A stretch of 64,000 nucleotides of DNA from Amycolatopsis sp. CA-128772. Lineage in GTDB: Bacteria; Actinomycetota; Actinomycetes; Mycobacteriales; Pseudonocardiaceae. The translations under genes were made by a program, and so were the position numbers. Location: assembly GCF_002904295.1 (NCBI RefSeq), contig NZ_PPHG01000078.1:122761-186760 (forward strand). The letters run 5' to 3'. The notes beneath the pieces were generated by a model. It had not been told where the DNA came from and ran no database searches. It saw only the letters and a program-made list of their open reading frames with translations. Below, in pieces: positions 34,076-41,987 of the stretch. Within the stretch, counting starts at the first letter, position 1. Each line of letters starts with the position of its first letter.

Positions 34076-34108
34076 AAGTACTACTTATTCAAGATGAAGT
34101 ACTACTTA
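34076..34108. promoter_or_regulatory. Direct-repeat operator between gntK and gntR
   Basis: AAGTACTACTTA occurs twice, at 34076-34087 and 34097-34108, exactly 21 bp apart, in the AT-rich 100-bp gap between the divergent gntK and regulator genes. Each copy is nearly self-complementary around its centre (AAGTA/TACTT). This is the expected site for the neighbouring GntR-family regulator. Confidence 0.7.
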
Positions 34109-34135
34109 ATCGAGTCAGATGGATAGCCTTCGAGC

Positions 34136-34840
34136 GTGAGACACGAGCAGGTACTGGATGCCCTCGGCGCGGCGATCGCTAACGGATCCCTGGAACCGGG
34201 CACCGTGCTGCGCTCGGAAGACCTTCAAGAACGCTTCGGCGCCTCACGGACGGTGGCGCGCGAAGTCGTCCGCGTGCTCGAGACGATGCAGCTGACCAGC
34301 AGCAAGCGCCGCGTCGGGGTGATCGTCCGCGAGCCGGCGGAGTGGAACCACTACGACCCGCGGCTGATCCGCTGGCAGCTCGACGGCCCGGCCCGGCCGG
34401 CGGCCCTGGCCACGCTGAACGAGCTGCGGTCGGCGATCGAGCCGTGCGCGGCGCGGTACGCGGCCCTGCGCGCGACGCCGGAGGAGCGTGGCCGCCTGGG
34501 CGCGCTGGGGGAGCGGCTGGCGCGGACGGCCCGGGCGCGCGACCTGCCGGCGTTCCTCGGGTTCGACATCGCCTTCCACGACCTGCTGCTCACCGCGTCC
34601 CGCAACCCGATGTTCGGCCAGCTGTCGGAGGTCGTCGCGGAGGTGCTGACCGGGCGGACCGGGCACGGCCTGATGCCCCCGGAACCGCAGCCCGAGGCGG
34701 TGGCGCTGCACCTGGAGGTGGCCGCGGCGGTGGCCGGCGGCGACGCGGACCGGGCGGAGCGGGCGATGCGCGACATCGTCGTCCAGGCGCGCGACGAGAT
34801 CGCCGCCCTGGTATCGGAGGGCGGTCCCGAGGCCGGGTAG
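34136..34840 (+). CDS. FadR/GntR-family regulator of gluconate genes
   Basis: 234 residues from GTG 34136. The winged helix-turn-helix (LRSEDLQERFGASRTVAREVVRVLE) is followed by an FCD effector domain with the metal-binding pattern of Asp/His residues (GFDIAFHDLLLTASRN, ALHLEVAAAVAGGD). It reads away from gntK-gntP with a tandem operator in between, so it most likely represses the gluconate operon and responds to gluconate or 6-phosphogluconate. The effector is inferred. Confidence 0.87.
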   Translation: MRHEQVLDALGAAIANGSLEPGTVLRSEDLQERFGASRTVAREVVRVLETMQLTSSKRRVGVIVREPAEWNHYDPRLIRWQLDGPARPAALATLNELRSAIEPCAARYAALRATPEERGRLGALGERLARTARARDLPAFLGFDIAFHDLLLTASRNPMFGQLSEVVAEVLTGRTGHGLMPPEPQPEAVALHLEVAAAVAGGDADRAERAMRDIVVQARDEIAALVSEGGPEAG

Positions 34841-34882
34841 CCTGCTCGCGGAACTGGACTTTTCTTCCGCCGGGGGGCACGG

Positions 34883-35767
34883 GTGAGCGCGGCACGCGCG
34901 ATCGGACTGGTGTTGGGTGTGGCGGCCGACGGCGCCCTCGGCGACCCCCGCCGCCGCGCCCCGGTGACGGCGTTCCGCCGGCTCCCGCCCCGCTCGGGCG
35001 TCCTGGTCGCGGGCGCGGCGGTGGTCGCCGGGGCGGCGCTGGAACGCGCCGCCCGCGGCCGCCCGCTGCTGCAGGCGTCGGCCACGGCGGTGACGACGTG
35101 GGCGGTCCTCGGCGCGGCCGGCCTCGCCCTGCACGGCACGGAGCTGGCCCGCGACCTCGAGGAGTGCCGCTTCGAGCCGGCGCGCTCGACACTGTCCGAA
35201 CTGGACCCCCGGGTGGCGGACGGCCTGGGCGCGATCGCGCTTTCGCGGGCCTCGGTGGAAACGCTGGCGGAGAACACGTCGGACGCGGTGGTGGCGCCTC
35301 TGGTGTGGGGTGCGGTGGCGGGCGTGCCGGGCCTGGTCGGCGCCCGGGCGGTGAGCCTGCTGCGCCGGGCGCGCGTGGGCCGCCGGGGCCACTGGGCGGT
35401 CGACCGCGCCGACGAGCTGGTCCACCTGGTCCCCACCCGCGTGGCGGCGGCCCTGACGGTCGCGGCGGCCCCGGTCGTCGGCGGTTCGGCGGGCGGCGCG
35501 TGGCGGGCGTGGCGCCGCGACACGATCGCCCACCCGAGCCCGAACGCGGGCCGGGTGGAGGCGGCGTTCGCGGGCGCGCTGGAGATCCGGGTCGGCGGCC
35601 GCACGGTGTACCCGCACGGGGTGGCGGAGCTGCCGGTGCTGGGCGTGGGCCGCAACCCGGACGCGGGACACGTGACGCGGGCGGTGGAGCTGTCCCGGGT
35701 GGTGGGCTGGCTGGCCGGGGCGACCGCGGTGGTGCTGGCCGTGCTGACGGGCTTGCGACGCCGCTGA
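34883..35767 (+). CDS. cobD: CobD/CbiB-type cobalamin biosynthesis membrane protein
   Basis: 294 residues, GTG 34883. Family features include the GDPRRRAPV loop, ENTSDAVVAPLVWGAVAGVPG, RRDTIAHPSPNAGRVEAAFAGAL and the YPHGVAEL segment. CobD/CbiB attaches the aminopropanol arm to adenosylcobyric acid in the membrane. The region that usually reads NTLDxMVGY...ARLDD is replaced by AVSLLRRARVGRRGHWAVDRAD, so part of the conserved core has drifted; the enzyme may be divergent or less active. In M. tuberculosis cobD likewise neighbours SURF1 and ptpA. No cobalamin riboswitch is visible upstream. Confidence 0.8.
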   Translation: MSAARAIGLVLGVAADGALGDPRRRAPVTAFRRLPPRSGVLVAGAAVVAGAALERAARGRPLLQASATAVTTWAVLGAAGLALHGTELARDLEECRFEPARSTLSELDPRVADGLGAIALSRASVETLAENTSDAVVAPLVWGAVAGVPGLVGARAVSLLRRARVGRRGHWAVDRADELVHLVPTRVAAALTVAAAPVVGGSAGGAWRAWRRDTIAHPSPNAGRVEAAFAGALEIRVGGRTVYPHGVAELPVLGVGRNPDAGHVTRAVELSRVVGWLAGATAVVLAVLTGLRRR

Positions 35768-35830
35768 CGTGTAACTCCTCCGCGTATCGACGAGCGTAGG
35801 CAACGCATCGCCGATAACCGGGAGGAACTC

Positions 35831-36268
35831 ATGCGGTACAAGCACATGGCGGCCGGCGTGGTCGCCGCGAGCCTGCTCACCCTGGTCGTGACCGGGACCG
35901 CCGACGCCAAGGTGCGGCGCTGCGGCCCCACCTACGAGCAGGACGGCTTCGGCAGCCTGGGCACGGCGTTCACGCTGAAGTCCAAGCACGACGACGACGG
36001 CCCCGGCGGGTCCTTCGTCGTGGGGGAGGAGTTCGAGATTCACACCACCGTCGCGGGCCAGACCTGGACCATCACGTTCGCCGACAACGGGAAGATCTTC
36101 TTCACCGGCGACGACGTCTCGACGACCGCCGGCATCCGCGAGCAGCACGCGACCGCCGACCAGCCGGGCGTCACCCAGCACATGACCGCCGACGCCCTGA
36201 ACCACGCCACCGGCGAGACCATCCACGGCTCCCTGGCCGTGCTGCCGGTGCCGGCCTGCGGCGGCTGA
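35831..36268 (+). CDS. Secreted small protein of unknown function
   Basis: 145 residues with ribosome site CGGGAGGAA and ATG 35831. A signal peptide is clear (MRYKHMAAGVVAASLLTLVV...TADA, cleavage near residue 26). The mature part has two Cys (RRCGPTY at the start and PACGG at the end), which could form one disulfide, and several acidic stretches. I do not recognise the family. It lies alone between cobD and a convergent gene and is probably exported. Confidence 0.65.
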   Translation: MRYKHMAAGVVAASLLTLVVTGTADAKVRRCGPTYEQDGFGSLGTAFTLKSKHDDDGPGGSFVVGEEFEIHTTVAGQTWTITFADNGKIFFTGDDVSTTAGIREQHATADQPGVTQHMTADALNHATGETIHGSLAVLPVPACGG

Positions 36269-36275
36269 TCCGCGT

Positions 36276-36303
36276 GCCGCGGCTGGGCTCCCTCAGCCGC
36301 GGC
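36276..36303. terminator. 10-bp-stem hairpin at a convergent gene junction
   Basis: GCCGCGGCTG (36276-36285) pairs with CAGCCGCGGC (36294-36303). It overlaps the stop codon of the PaiB-like gene and follows the secreted-protein gene, so it can act on both transcripts. Confidence 0.7.
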
Positions 36304-36913
36304 GGCGCAGCTGCGCCAGCGCCTCCGCGTCCAGCGGGCCGCCGCGCTCCGCCAGCCGCGTCCCGATCCGCTCGCGGTCCTCCGCCGCCTTGTTGCCGCC
36401 GAACTTGAACTTCGCCCGGACGCCGGTGATCGTGAACTCGATCCCGCGGATGCCCGGCAGCAGCCGCCGGTCCGGCGCGTCCTGGGCGGCGCTCACCGGC
36501 GCCCTCGCCCCGTCCGGCTCGAAGTGCCGCAGCTGCTTGTCGAGCAACGCCGCCTTCGCCGCCGGCTCGTCGACCAGCCGGACGTCCCCTTCGAGCTGCA
36601 CCGTCGCGTAGTACGACGTCGGCACGCCGTACGCCGGGTCCGCCGTCGTGTTCCAGTCCGCCCGGACGTACGTGTAGTCGCCGACCACCGCCAGCAGCGC
36701 CCGCGGGTGTTCCTCCAGCAACGGCCAGATCGGGTTCGGCCGGGCCAGGTGGGTGAGGATCGTGTGGTCGCCGTCGAACGCGAAGGGCGCCGGGGTGACC
36801 ACCGGCAGGTCGCGATCCCGGCCGCCGGCGATCAGCTGGCCGAAGTCGTGCCCGGACAGCCACTCGCGCCACTCGGCGTCGGAGGTGGCGGCGTCCCAGG
36901 GGTGGATCAGCAT
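36293..36913 (-). CDS. FMN-binding split-barrel protein (PaiB-like)
   Basis: 206 residues from ATG 36913. Motifs such as HDFGQLIAGGRDRDLPVVTPAPFAF, HLARPNPIW, VGDYTYVRADWN, VPTSYYATVQLEG and IRGIEFTITGVRAKFKF fit the PaiB group (FMN-binding negative transcriptional regulators/flavin split barrel). These are flavin-binding proteins, some reported as regulators. Whether this one is an oxidoreductase or a regulator cannot be told from sequence. Confidence 0.82.
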   Translation of the reverse strand: MLIHPWDAATSDAEWREWLSGHDFGQLIAGGRDRDLPVVTPAPFAFDGDHTILTHLARPNPIWPLLEEHPRALLAVVGDYTYVRADWNTTADPAYGVPTSYYATVQLEGDVRLVDEPAAKAALLDKQLRHFEPDGARAPVSAAQDAPDRRLLPGIRGIEFTITGVRAKFKFGGNKAAEDRERIGTRLAERGGPLDAEALAQLRRRG

Positions 36914-36963
36914 GCCTGGAGTATCACCACGCGGATTGGCCACACCGAAGGGCCAGTTCCGGC

Positions 36964-37797
36964 CTACTTCTGATGGCCACTTTCGGCGAGCTCGTCCTCG
37001 GCCAGTATCTCCGCGACGGACTTCCGCCGGGACGGCGCGGCCTCGGCCCCGTCCAGCGCCCCACCCGGCTTCAGCTCGCGGACGGTGAAGTACAGCCAGC
37101 CGAGCAGCGCCATCGCGCCGAACGCGATCCACTGCAGCGCGTAGGACAGGAACGGCCCCGAGTCGGTCTGCGGCAGCGGCAGCGCGCCGAGCACGCCGGG
37201 CTGGCCGACGTCGAGCTGGAAGTACCCGGGCCGGATGTCGAGCTTGCCCGCCCGCGCGACGACCCGGGAGTCGACGACGTAGCTCTGCAGCCGCCCGCCG
37301 GTGGAGGCGTCGGCGAAGGCGTCGCGGTTCTTCGGGTCGGTCTCGTCGGCCCGCACCCGCGCGGTGACCTGCACGGTCCCGGCCGGCGGCGGCGCGAACG
37401 GCAGCGCGCCGGACTTGCTGTCCAGCCGGACGTACCCGCGGTCGATCAGCACGACGGTGCCGTCGGTGGTCCGCATCGGCGTCAGGACCTCGAAGGCGCC
37501 TTCGCCCTGGACGGTCCGCAGCCGCGCGACGACTTCCTTGTCCGGCAGGTACTGGCCGGTGATCGACACGAGGTGCCATTCGGTGTGCTGGCCGGGCACG
37601 CTCCCCGGCGGCAGCAGCTGGTCCAGCGGCAGCGGCGCGGCGGTGAAGGACGCCTCGAGCGCGGAGTTCTGCTGCTCGCGCTCGGTGTTGCGGCTGAACT
37701 GCCACGGGGAGAGCAGGGTGAAGCAGCAGACGGCGAAGGTGAACACCACCGCCGTCAGAGCCAGCCACCCGGGCCGGAGCAGGAACCGCAACCGCAC
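36964..37797 (-). CDS. SURF1-family cytochrome oxidase biogenesis protein
   Basis: 277 residues from GTG 37797. Two helices frame the protein (WLALTAVVFTFAVCCFTLL near the N terminus and LQWIAFGAMALLGWLYF near the C terminus), with a periplasmic loop between. The motifs SPWQFSRNTEREQQN and GYLPD-type QYLPDKEVVAR, and VLIDRGYV, are SURF1-like. SURF1/Shy1 proteins help insert haem a into cytochrome oxidase. The mycobacterial homologue (Rv2235) is also between cobD and ptpA. Confidence 0.9.
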   Translation of the reverse strand: MRLRFLLRPGWLALTAVVFTFAVCCFTLLSPWQFSRNTEREQQNSALEASFTAAPLPLDQLLPPGSVPGQHTEWHLVSITGQYLPDKEVVARLRTVQGEGAFEVLTPMRTTDGTVVLIDRGYVRLDSKSGALPFAPPPAGTVQVTARVRADETDPKNRDAFADASTGGRLQSYVVDSRVVARAGKLDIRPGYFQLDVGQPGVLGALPLPQTDSGPFLSYALQWIAFGAMALLGWLYFTVRELKPGGALDGAEAAPSRRKSVAEILAEDELAESGHQK

Positions 37798-37846
37798 CCC
37801 ACCACGGTAGCCCGTGCCCCCGGCGGGTCGTCGCGGGCTGTGACGT

Positions 37847-38308
37847 CTAGCTCCGCGAACGCACCCAATCCAGCAGACCGGGCACCGAGCGCTCGACCAT
37901 GCCGAGGACGTCTTCGAAGCCGTCATCGCCGCCGTAGTAGGGATCGGGAACCTCGGCGCCCTCGGGGGCCGACGGGTCGAAGGACCGCAGCAGCCGCACC
38001 TTTCCCGGATCGTCGACGCGGGCGCGCAGGAAGTCGAGGTGCCCTTCGTCCGCGGCCAGGAGGAGATCGGCGGCGAGGTCTTCGTCGGACACTTCGGAAG
38101 CGACGTGCGAGGTGGGATAGCCGTGTGCCTTGAGCGTGGCCCGGGCCCGTTTGTCGGCGGGCTCCCCGGCATGCCACGGCCCGGTCCCGGCACTGGTCAC
38201 GCGGACGGCGTGGCCAAGCCCGGCATCTTCGAGCCGCGCGCGAAAGACGAGCTCGGCCATCGGCGAGCGGCAGATGTTGCCGGAGCAGACGAAGACGATG
38301 TGCGTCAC
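37847..38308 (-). CDS. ptpA: Low-molecular-weight protein tyrosine phosphatase
   Basis: 153 residues from GTG 38308. The catalytic P-loop CSGNICRSP (C-x5-R, Cys at residue 8) is at the N terminus, and the general acid Asp lies in VPDPYYGGDDGF. Size and motifs are those of low-molecular-weight phosphatases. Position beside a SURF1 gene matches mycobacterial ptpA, a secreted phosphatase there; secretion here is not indicated by a signal sequence. Substrate unknown. Confidence 0.92.
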   Translation of the reverse strand: MTHIVFVCSGNICRSPMAELVFRARLEDAGLGHAVRVTSAGTGPWHAGEPADKRARATLKAHGYPTSHVASEVSDEDLAADLLLAADEGHLDFLRARVDDPGKVRLLRSFDPSAPEGAEVPDPYYGGDDGFEDVLGMVERSVPGLLDWVRSRS

Positions 38309-38502
38309 GTGCCGAGGGTAACCACCGGGGTCGACCGGCCTGCGCGGGTGCGGGCACGAGTCCGCCTCACCCCGGGCGCCGCAGAACGCCCCCGTGCGTA
38401 ACCGCCCGTTCACCCCGTCACCCGCCCGCTCGGCGGTATCCCCGCCCACAGCCCCCACCTAGCGTCGGTCGGGCGAGGACGCGAACCGGAAGGAGAGCGA
38501 TC

Positions 38503-38565
38503 ATGCACGGGTGCTGCTCGAAGTGCACCGGTCAGGGCTGCGGCTGCTGCGGCAACTGCAACTGA
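38503..38565 (+). CDS. 20-residue cysteine-rich microprotein
   Basis: ATG 38503 sits six bases after an AAGGAGAG ribosome site and opens 20 codons with seven Cys at positions 4, 5, 8, 13, 15, 16 and 19; other residues are mostly Gly, Asn, Ser, Thr, Lys and Gln. A 13-14-bp hairpin follows the stop at once (38574-38607), so the unit has its own ribosome site and terminator. Such Cys density suggests metal binding (metallothionein-like) or thiol chemistry. I do not recognise it as a described family. It is too short for routine gene calling. Confidence 0.7.
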   Translation: MHGCCSKCTGQGCGCCGNCN

Positions 38566-38573
38566 CCGCCCCC

Positions 38574-38607
38574 GGCGCCCGCGGCGGCTCGATGCCGCCG
38601 GGGCGCC
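38574..38607 (+). terminator. Hairpin after the Cys-rich microprotein
   Basis: GGCGCCCGCGGCGGC pairs with GCCGCCGGGGCGCC across a five-base loop (TCGAT) with one internal mismatch. It starts nine bases after the microprotein stop and ends two bases before the stop of the convergent chorismate mutase gene. Confidence 0.75.
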
Positions 38608-38608
38608 C

Positions 38609-39166
38609 CTAATCCGTCGAACAGGTCGCCGACGTCGCTTCCGCCAGCGCTCGCGCGTGGAGGGCGTCGAACCGGTGGGACAGGTCCACCACGTCGGCCG
38701 TCAGCAGCCGGCGGATCGGGCACGTCCGCGCCGCGCGTACCGGCGTCGTCGACGCCAGCTCCGTCAGCAGGTCCGTGTTCAGCCGGTCGATCACCGGGCG
38801 GATCCGCGCGAGGTCGGGCCGGGTCGTCGGGGCCTGCCCGGGGTGCGCGTCCCAGCGGGCGTAGAGGCCGCGCTGCACCAGCTTGTTCGCCTCGATCTGG
38901 GCGCGGAAGAACCGCACCGCCGCCGCCGGGGCGAGGCCCAGGCCGGGTGCCCGCGCCGCGACCGAGTCGTAGATCTGCTGCTCCCGCGCCGGGTCGTCGA
39001 TCGGCGACGGCGTCCCGTACTTGGCCGCCGCCACCTGGTCGGCGATCGCCACGCGCTGCGCCGCCAGGTCCGTCAGGCGCCACAGCGACGACGTCGAAGC
39101 CGAGGCCGGGACCGTCGCCAGCAGGAGACCGGAAACCACCGCGAAGAGCACCGCCAGTACCCGCAT
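38609..39166 (-). CDS. Secreted chorismate mutase (AroQ-gamma type)
   Basis: 185 residues from ATG 39166. A signal peptide (MRVLAVLFAVVSGLLLATVPASA) precedes an all-helical chorismate mutase with LAAQRVAIADQVAAAKY, DDPAREQQIYDSV and FFRAQIEANKLVQRGLYARW. Two late Cys (RTCPI and ATCSTD) could form the disulfide seen in the secreted mycobacterial enzyme (Rv1885c). The reaction is chorismate to prephenate, but the role of an exported enzyme is not understood. It is divergent from the Nif3 gene, 31 bases apart. Confidence 0.9.
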   Translation of the reverse strand: MRVLAVLFAVVSGLLLATVPASASTSSLWRLTDLAAQRVAIADQVAAAKYGTPSPIDDPAREQQIYDSVAARAPGLGLAPAAAVRFFRAQIEANKLVQRGLYARWDAHPGQAPTTRPDLARIRPVIDRLNTDLLTELASTTPVRAARTCPIRRLLTADVVDLSHRFDALHARALAEATSATCSTD

Positions 39167-39197
39167 GGCTCGCGACCGTACATGCGAAGATCCCGGG

Positions 39198-40019
39198 GTG
39201 CCCGCGCTTTCCGAAATCATCACCGCCCTGGAGCAGGCTTACCCGCCCGCGCTCGCCGAGTCCTGGGACGCCGTCGGTCTCGTCTGCGGCGACCCGGCCG
39301 AATCCGTGAGCCGGGTGCTCTTCTGCGTCGACCCGGTCGCCGAGACCGTCGACGAGGCCGTCGAACTCGGCGCTCAGCTGATCGTCGCCCACCACCCGCT
39401 GCTGCTGCGCGGCGTGCACGGCGTGCCCGCCGACACCGCCAAGGGCGCGCTCGTGCACCGGATGATCCGCGCGGGCGTCGCCCTCTACTGCGCGCACACC
39501 AACGCCGACTCCGCCGACCCCGGCGTCTCCGACGCGCTCGCGCAGGCTATCGGGCTCCGCGTGACCGGCCCGCTCGCGGCCAACGAGGACGGCGTCACCG
39601 GCATCGGCCGCCTCGGCGAGCTGCCCGCGCCGGAGCCGTTCGCCACCTTCGTCCAGCGCGTCGCCGACGCCCTGCCCGCGACTGTGCCCGGCGTGCTCGG
39701 CGCGGGCGACGCGGACCGCCCGATCCGCACCGTCGCCGTGTCCGGCGGGGCCGGGGACTCCTACCTGAAGCAGGCCACCGCGGCCGGCGTCGACGCCTTC
39801 GTCACCGCCGACCTGCGGCATCACCCCGCCGGCGAGCACCTGGCGAACCCGGGCGCGGTGCCTGCGCTGGTCGGGCTGACCCACTGGGCCAGCGAGTGGC
39901 CCTGGTGCGGGCAAGCCTCGGCGCTCGTGGCGCAGGCGTTTGCGGGTAACGTCGACACCTACGTCTCCACGCGGTGCACCGACCCGTGGAACGTCCGCGC
40001 CGAGCGCACATCTAGCTAA
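39198..40019 (+). CDS. Nif3-like dinuclear metal-centre protein
   Basis: 273 residues from GTG 39198, preceded by GGGG. Metal-binding motifs AHHPLLLRG, CAHTNAD and the C-terminal LTHWASEWPW are visible. Nif3 family proteins form hexameric toroids with two metal ions per subunit; GTP cyclohydrolase and DNA-binding roles have been suggested. The next gene starts 10 bases after the stop, and the trio Nif3 / zinc ribbon / RNase H-phosphatase is conserved in actinobacteria. Confidence 0.92.
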   Translation: MPALSEIITALEQAYPPALAESWDAVGLVCGDPAESVSRVLFCVDPVAETVDEAVELGAQLIVAHHPLLLRGVHGVPADTAKGALVHRMIRAGVALYCAHTNADSADPGVSDALAQAIGLRVTGPLAANEDGVTGIGRLGELPAPEPFATFVQRVADALPATVPGVLGAGDADRPIRTVAVSGGAGDSYLKQATAAGVDAFVTADLRHHPAGEHLANPGAVPALVGLTHWASEWPWCGQASALVAQAFAGNVDTYVSTRCTDPWNVRAERTSS

Positions 40020-40029
40020 GAGGAGCACC

Positions 40030-40767
40030 GTGAAGGCCGAACCCGCCGTGCAGCGCCAGTTGCTCGAGCTCGCCAAGGTGGACGCCGAGCTCTCGCGCAC
40101 CGCGCACCGCCGCCGCACTCTGCCCGAGCTGGCGGAGATCGACGCGGGGGAGAAGACCGCCCGCGAGCGCCGTGACGCGCTCGTCTCGGTGGAGACCGCC
40201 GCCTCCGACCTCGACCGCGAGATCGCCCGGCAGGAGAAGGAGATCGAGTCGGTGCGCGCCCGCGAGGACCGCGACCGCAAGCTCCTGGCCTCCGGCTCGG
40301 TGAACTCGAAGCAGATGACCGACATCGAGCACGAGCTGCAGTCGCTGGAACGCCGGCAGAGCGCGCTCGAGGACGACCTGCTGGAGCTGATGGAGCAGCG
40401 CGAGGCCCTCGGCCTGGACGCGCAGCGCACCGGCGCCGAGGTCGACAAGGCCGAGGCCGAGGTCGCCGCCGCGATCGCCCGCCGCGACGAGGCGTTCAAG
40501 GACCTCGACACCACCCGCGCCCGCCGTGACGAAGACCGCGAAAAGCTGGTGCCGCGCTTCCCGGAGCCGCTGCTCAAGCTGTACGAGCGCGTCCGCGAGC
40601 ACAAGGGCATCGGCGCCGCGCTGCTGCGCGCCCGCCGCTGCGGCGCCTGCCAGCTGGAGCTGGACCGCAACACGGTCAACGAGATCAAGGCCGCGCCGGA
40701 GGACGACGTCATCCAGTGCGAGAACTGCGGCGCGATCCTGGTCCGGACCCTGGAGTCGGGTCTGTGA
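40030..40767 (+). CDS. Coiled-coil C4 zinc-ribbon protein
   Basis: 245 residues from GTG 40030 with an AAGAGGAGC ribosome site. Residues about 10-175 are a long alpha-helical coiled coil rich in Glu, Arg and Leu. The C terminus carries a C4 zinc ribbon (RRCGACQLEL ... IQCENCGAIL). This is the conserved Rv2229c-like family found between Nif3 and RNase H genes. Cellular role is not established; nucleic-acid or protein bridging is plausible. The stop overlaps the next start (GTGA). Confidence 0.88.
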   Translation: MKAEPAVQRQLLELAKVDAELSRTAHRRRTLPELAEIDAGEKTARERRDALVSVETAASDLDREIARQEKEIESVRAREDRDRKLLASGSVNSKQMTDIEHELQSLERRQSALEDDLLELMEQREALGLDAQRTGAEVDKAEAEVAAAIARRDEAFKDLDTTRARRDEDREKLVPRFPEPLLKLYERVREHKGIGAALLRARRCGACQLELDRNTVNEIKAAPEDDVIQCENCGAILVRTLESGL

Positions 40768-41987
40768 CCTCGCACGGTGCCTTCGGGGGGGCAACCCCCG
40801 CGCCCCGCCCGAGGGGCTCCGCCCCCACGGACCCCCCGAAGCATGTGGTCGTCGAAGCCGACGGCGGCTCCCGGGGCAACCCGGGGCCGGCCGGCTACGG
40901 CGCCGTGGTCAAGGACAGCGACGGCCAGGTCCTCGCCGAGCGCAGGGAAAGCCTCGGCGTCGTCACCAACAACGTCGCCGAGTACCGCGGGCTGATCGCC
41001 GGCCTGGCCGCCGCGGCCGAGGTCGGAGCGTCCACTGTGGACGTCCGGATGGACTCGAAGCTCGTGGTCGAGCAGATGTCGGGACGCTGGAAGATCAAGC
41101 ACCCGGACATGCAGCCGCTGGCCGAGCAGGCCAAGGGGCTGGCCGCCGGGTTCGCCCGCGTCGAGTACGAGTGGATCCCGCGCGCGCAGAACTCGCACGC
41201 CGATCGGCTGGCCAACGAGGCCATGGACGCGGCGACCGGCAAGCCCGCCGCCGGCCGGCCCGGCACGGCCGGGAAGCCCGTGGCCGCCGCCACCCTGCCG
41301 AAGCTGCCCACCCGCAAGCCCGACCGCGCGGCCGTGGCCTGGACCGGCGCGAAGGGCACCCCGACCCGGCTGGTCCTGCTCCGCCACGGCCAGACCGAGA
41401 TGTCGGCGCTGCGCCGGTACTCCGGCCGCGGCGACGTCCCGCTGACCGAGCTGGGCCGGACGCAGGCCGCGGCGGCGGCGAAGCGGCTGGCCGCCACCGA
41501 GGGCCTGGTCGTCGACGGCGAGGCCGTCCCGATCGTCTCCTCGCCGCTCACCCGCACCAAGCAGACCGCGCAGGCCGTCGCCGACGCGCTCGGCGGCCGC
41601 GTCGAGACCCACCCCGGGCTCATCGAGACCGACTTCGGCGACTGGGAAGGCCTGACGTTCGCCGAAGCGGCCGACCGCGACCCCGACCTGCACGGCGCCT
41701 GGCTGGGCGACAGCTCGGTCCCGCCGCCCGGCGGGGAGAGCTTCGACGTCGTCCACCGACGCGTGCGCAAGGCCCGGGACGAGCTCATCGCCGAGCACGG
41801 CGGCAAGACGCTGGTGCTGGTCAGCCACGTGACGCCGATCAAGACCCTGCTCCGGATGGGCCTCGACGCCGGGCCGCAGCTGCTGTTCCGGCTGCACCTG
41901 GACCTGGCGTCGCTGTCGATCGTCGAGTTCTACCCGGACGGGAACGCTTCGGTCCGGCTCGTCAACGACACTTCGCACCTGAGCTGA
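40764..41987 (+). CDS. Bifunctional RNase HI / acid phosphatase
   Basis: 407 residues from GTG 40764. The N-terminal RNase HI domain keeps its acidic residues (EADGGSRGNPGPAGYG, NNVAEYRGLIAGL, VRMDSKLVVEQMSG, NSHADRLANEAM). A Pro/Ala/Lys linker leads to a histidine phosphatase domain (LLRHGQTEMS, SSPLTRTKQTA, DFGDWEG, VLVSHVTPIK). The mycobacterial homologue Rv2228c degrades RNA in RNA-DNA hybrids and has acid phosphatase/CobC-like activity. Residues 1-26 (SHGAFGGATPAPRPRGSAPT) are low complexity and encoded by an imperfect hairpin repeat (40781-40841). The conserved part begins at about residue 27. Confidence 0.93.
   Translation: MTSHGAFGGATPAPRPRGSAPTDPPKHVVVEADGGSRGNPGPAGYGAVVKDSDGQVLAERRESLGVVTNNVAEYRGLIAGLAAAAEVGASTVDVRMDSKLVVEQMSGRWKIKHPDMQPLAEQAKGLAAGFARVEYEWIPRAQNSHADRLANEAMDAATGKPAAGRPGTAGKPVAAATLPKLPTRKPDRAAVAWTGAKGTPTRLVLLRHGQTEMSALRRYSGRGDVPLTELGRTQAAAAAKRLAATEGLVVDGEAVPIVSSPLTRTKQTAQAVADALGGRVETHPGLIETDFGDWEGLTFAEAADRDPDLHGAWLGDSSVPPPGGESFDVVHRRVRKARDELIAEHGGKTLVLVSHVTPIKTLLRMGLDAGPQLLFRLHLDLASLSIVEFYPDGNASVRLVNDTSHLS
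40781..40841. repeat. GC-rich REP-like hairpin inside the RNase H gene
   Basis: CTTCGGGGGG (40781-40790) pairs with CCCCCCGAAG (40832-40841); inside lie GGGGCTCCGCCCC and related pairs. The minus-strand reading GGGGGGTCCG...GGCGGAGCCCC closely resembles the element in the LuxR gene (46491-46544). It sits in the dispensable N-terminal tail of the protein. Confidence 0.75.
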
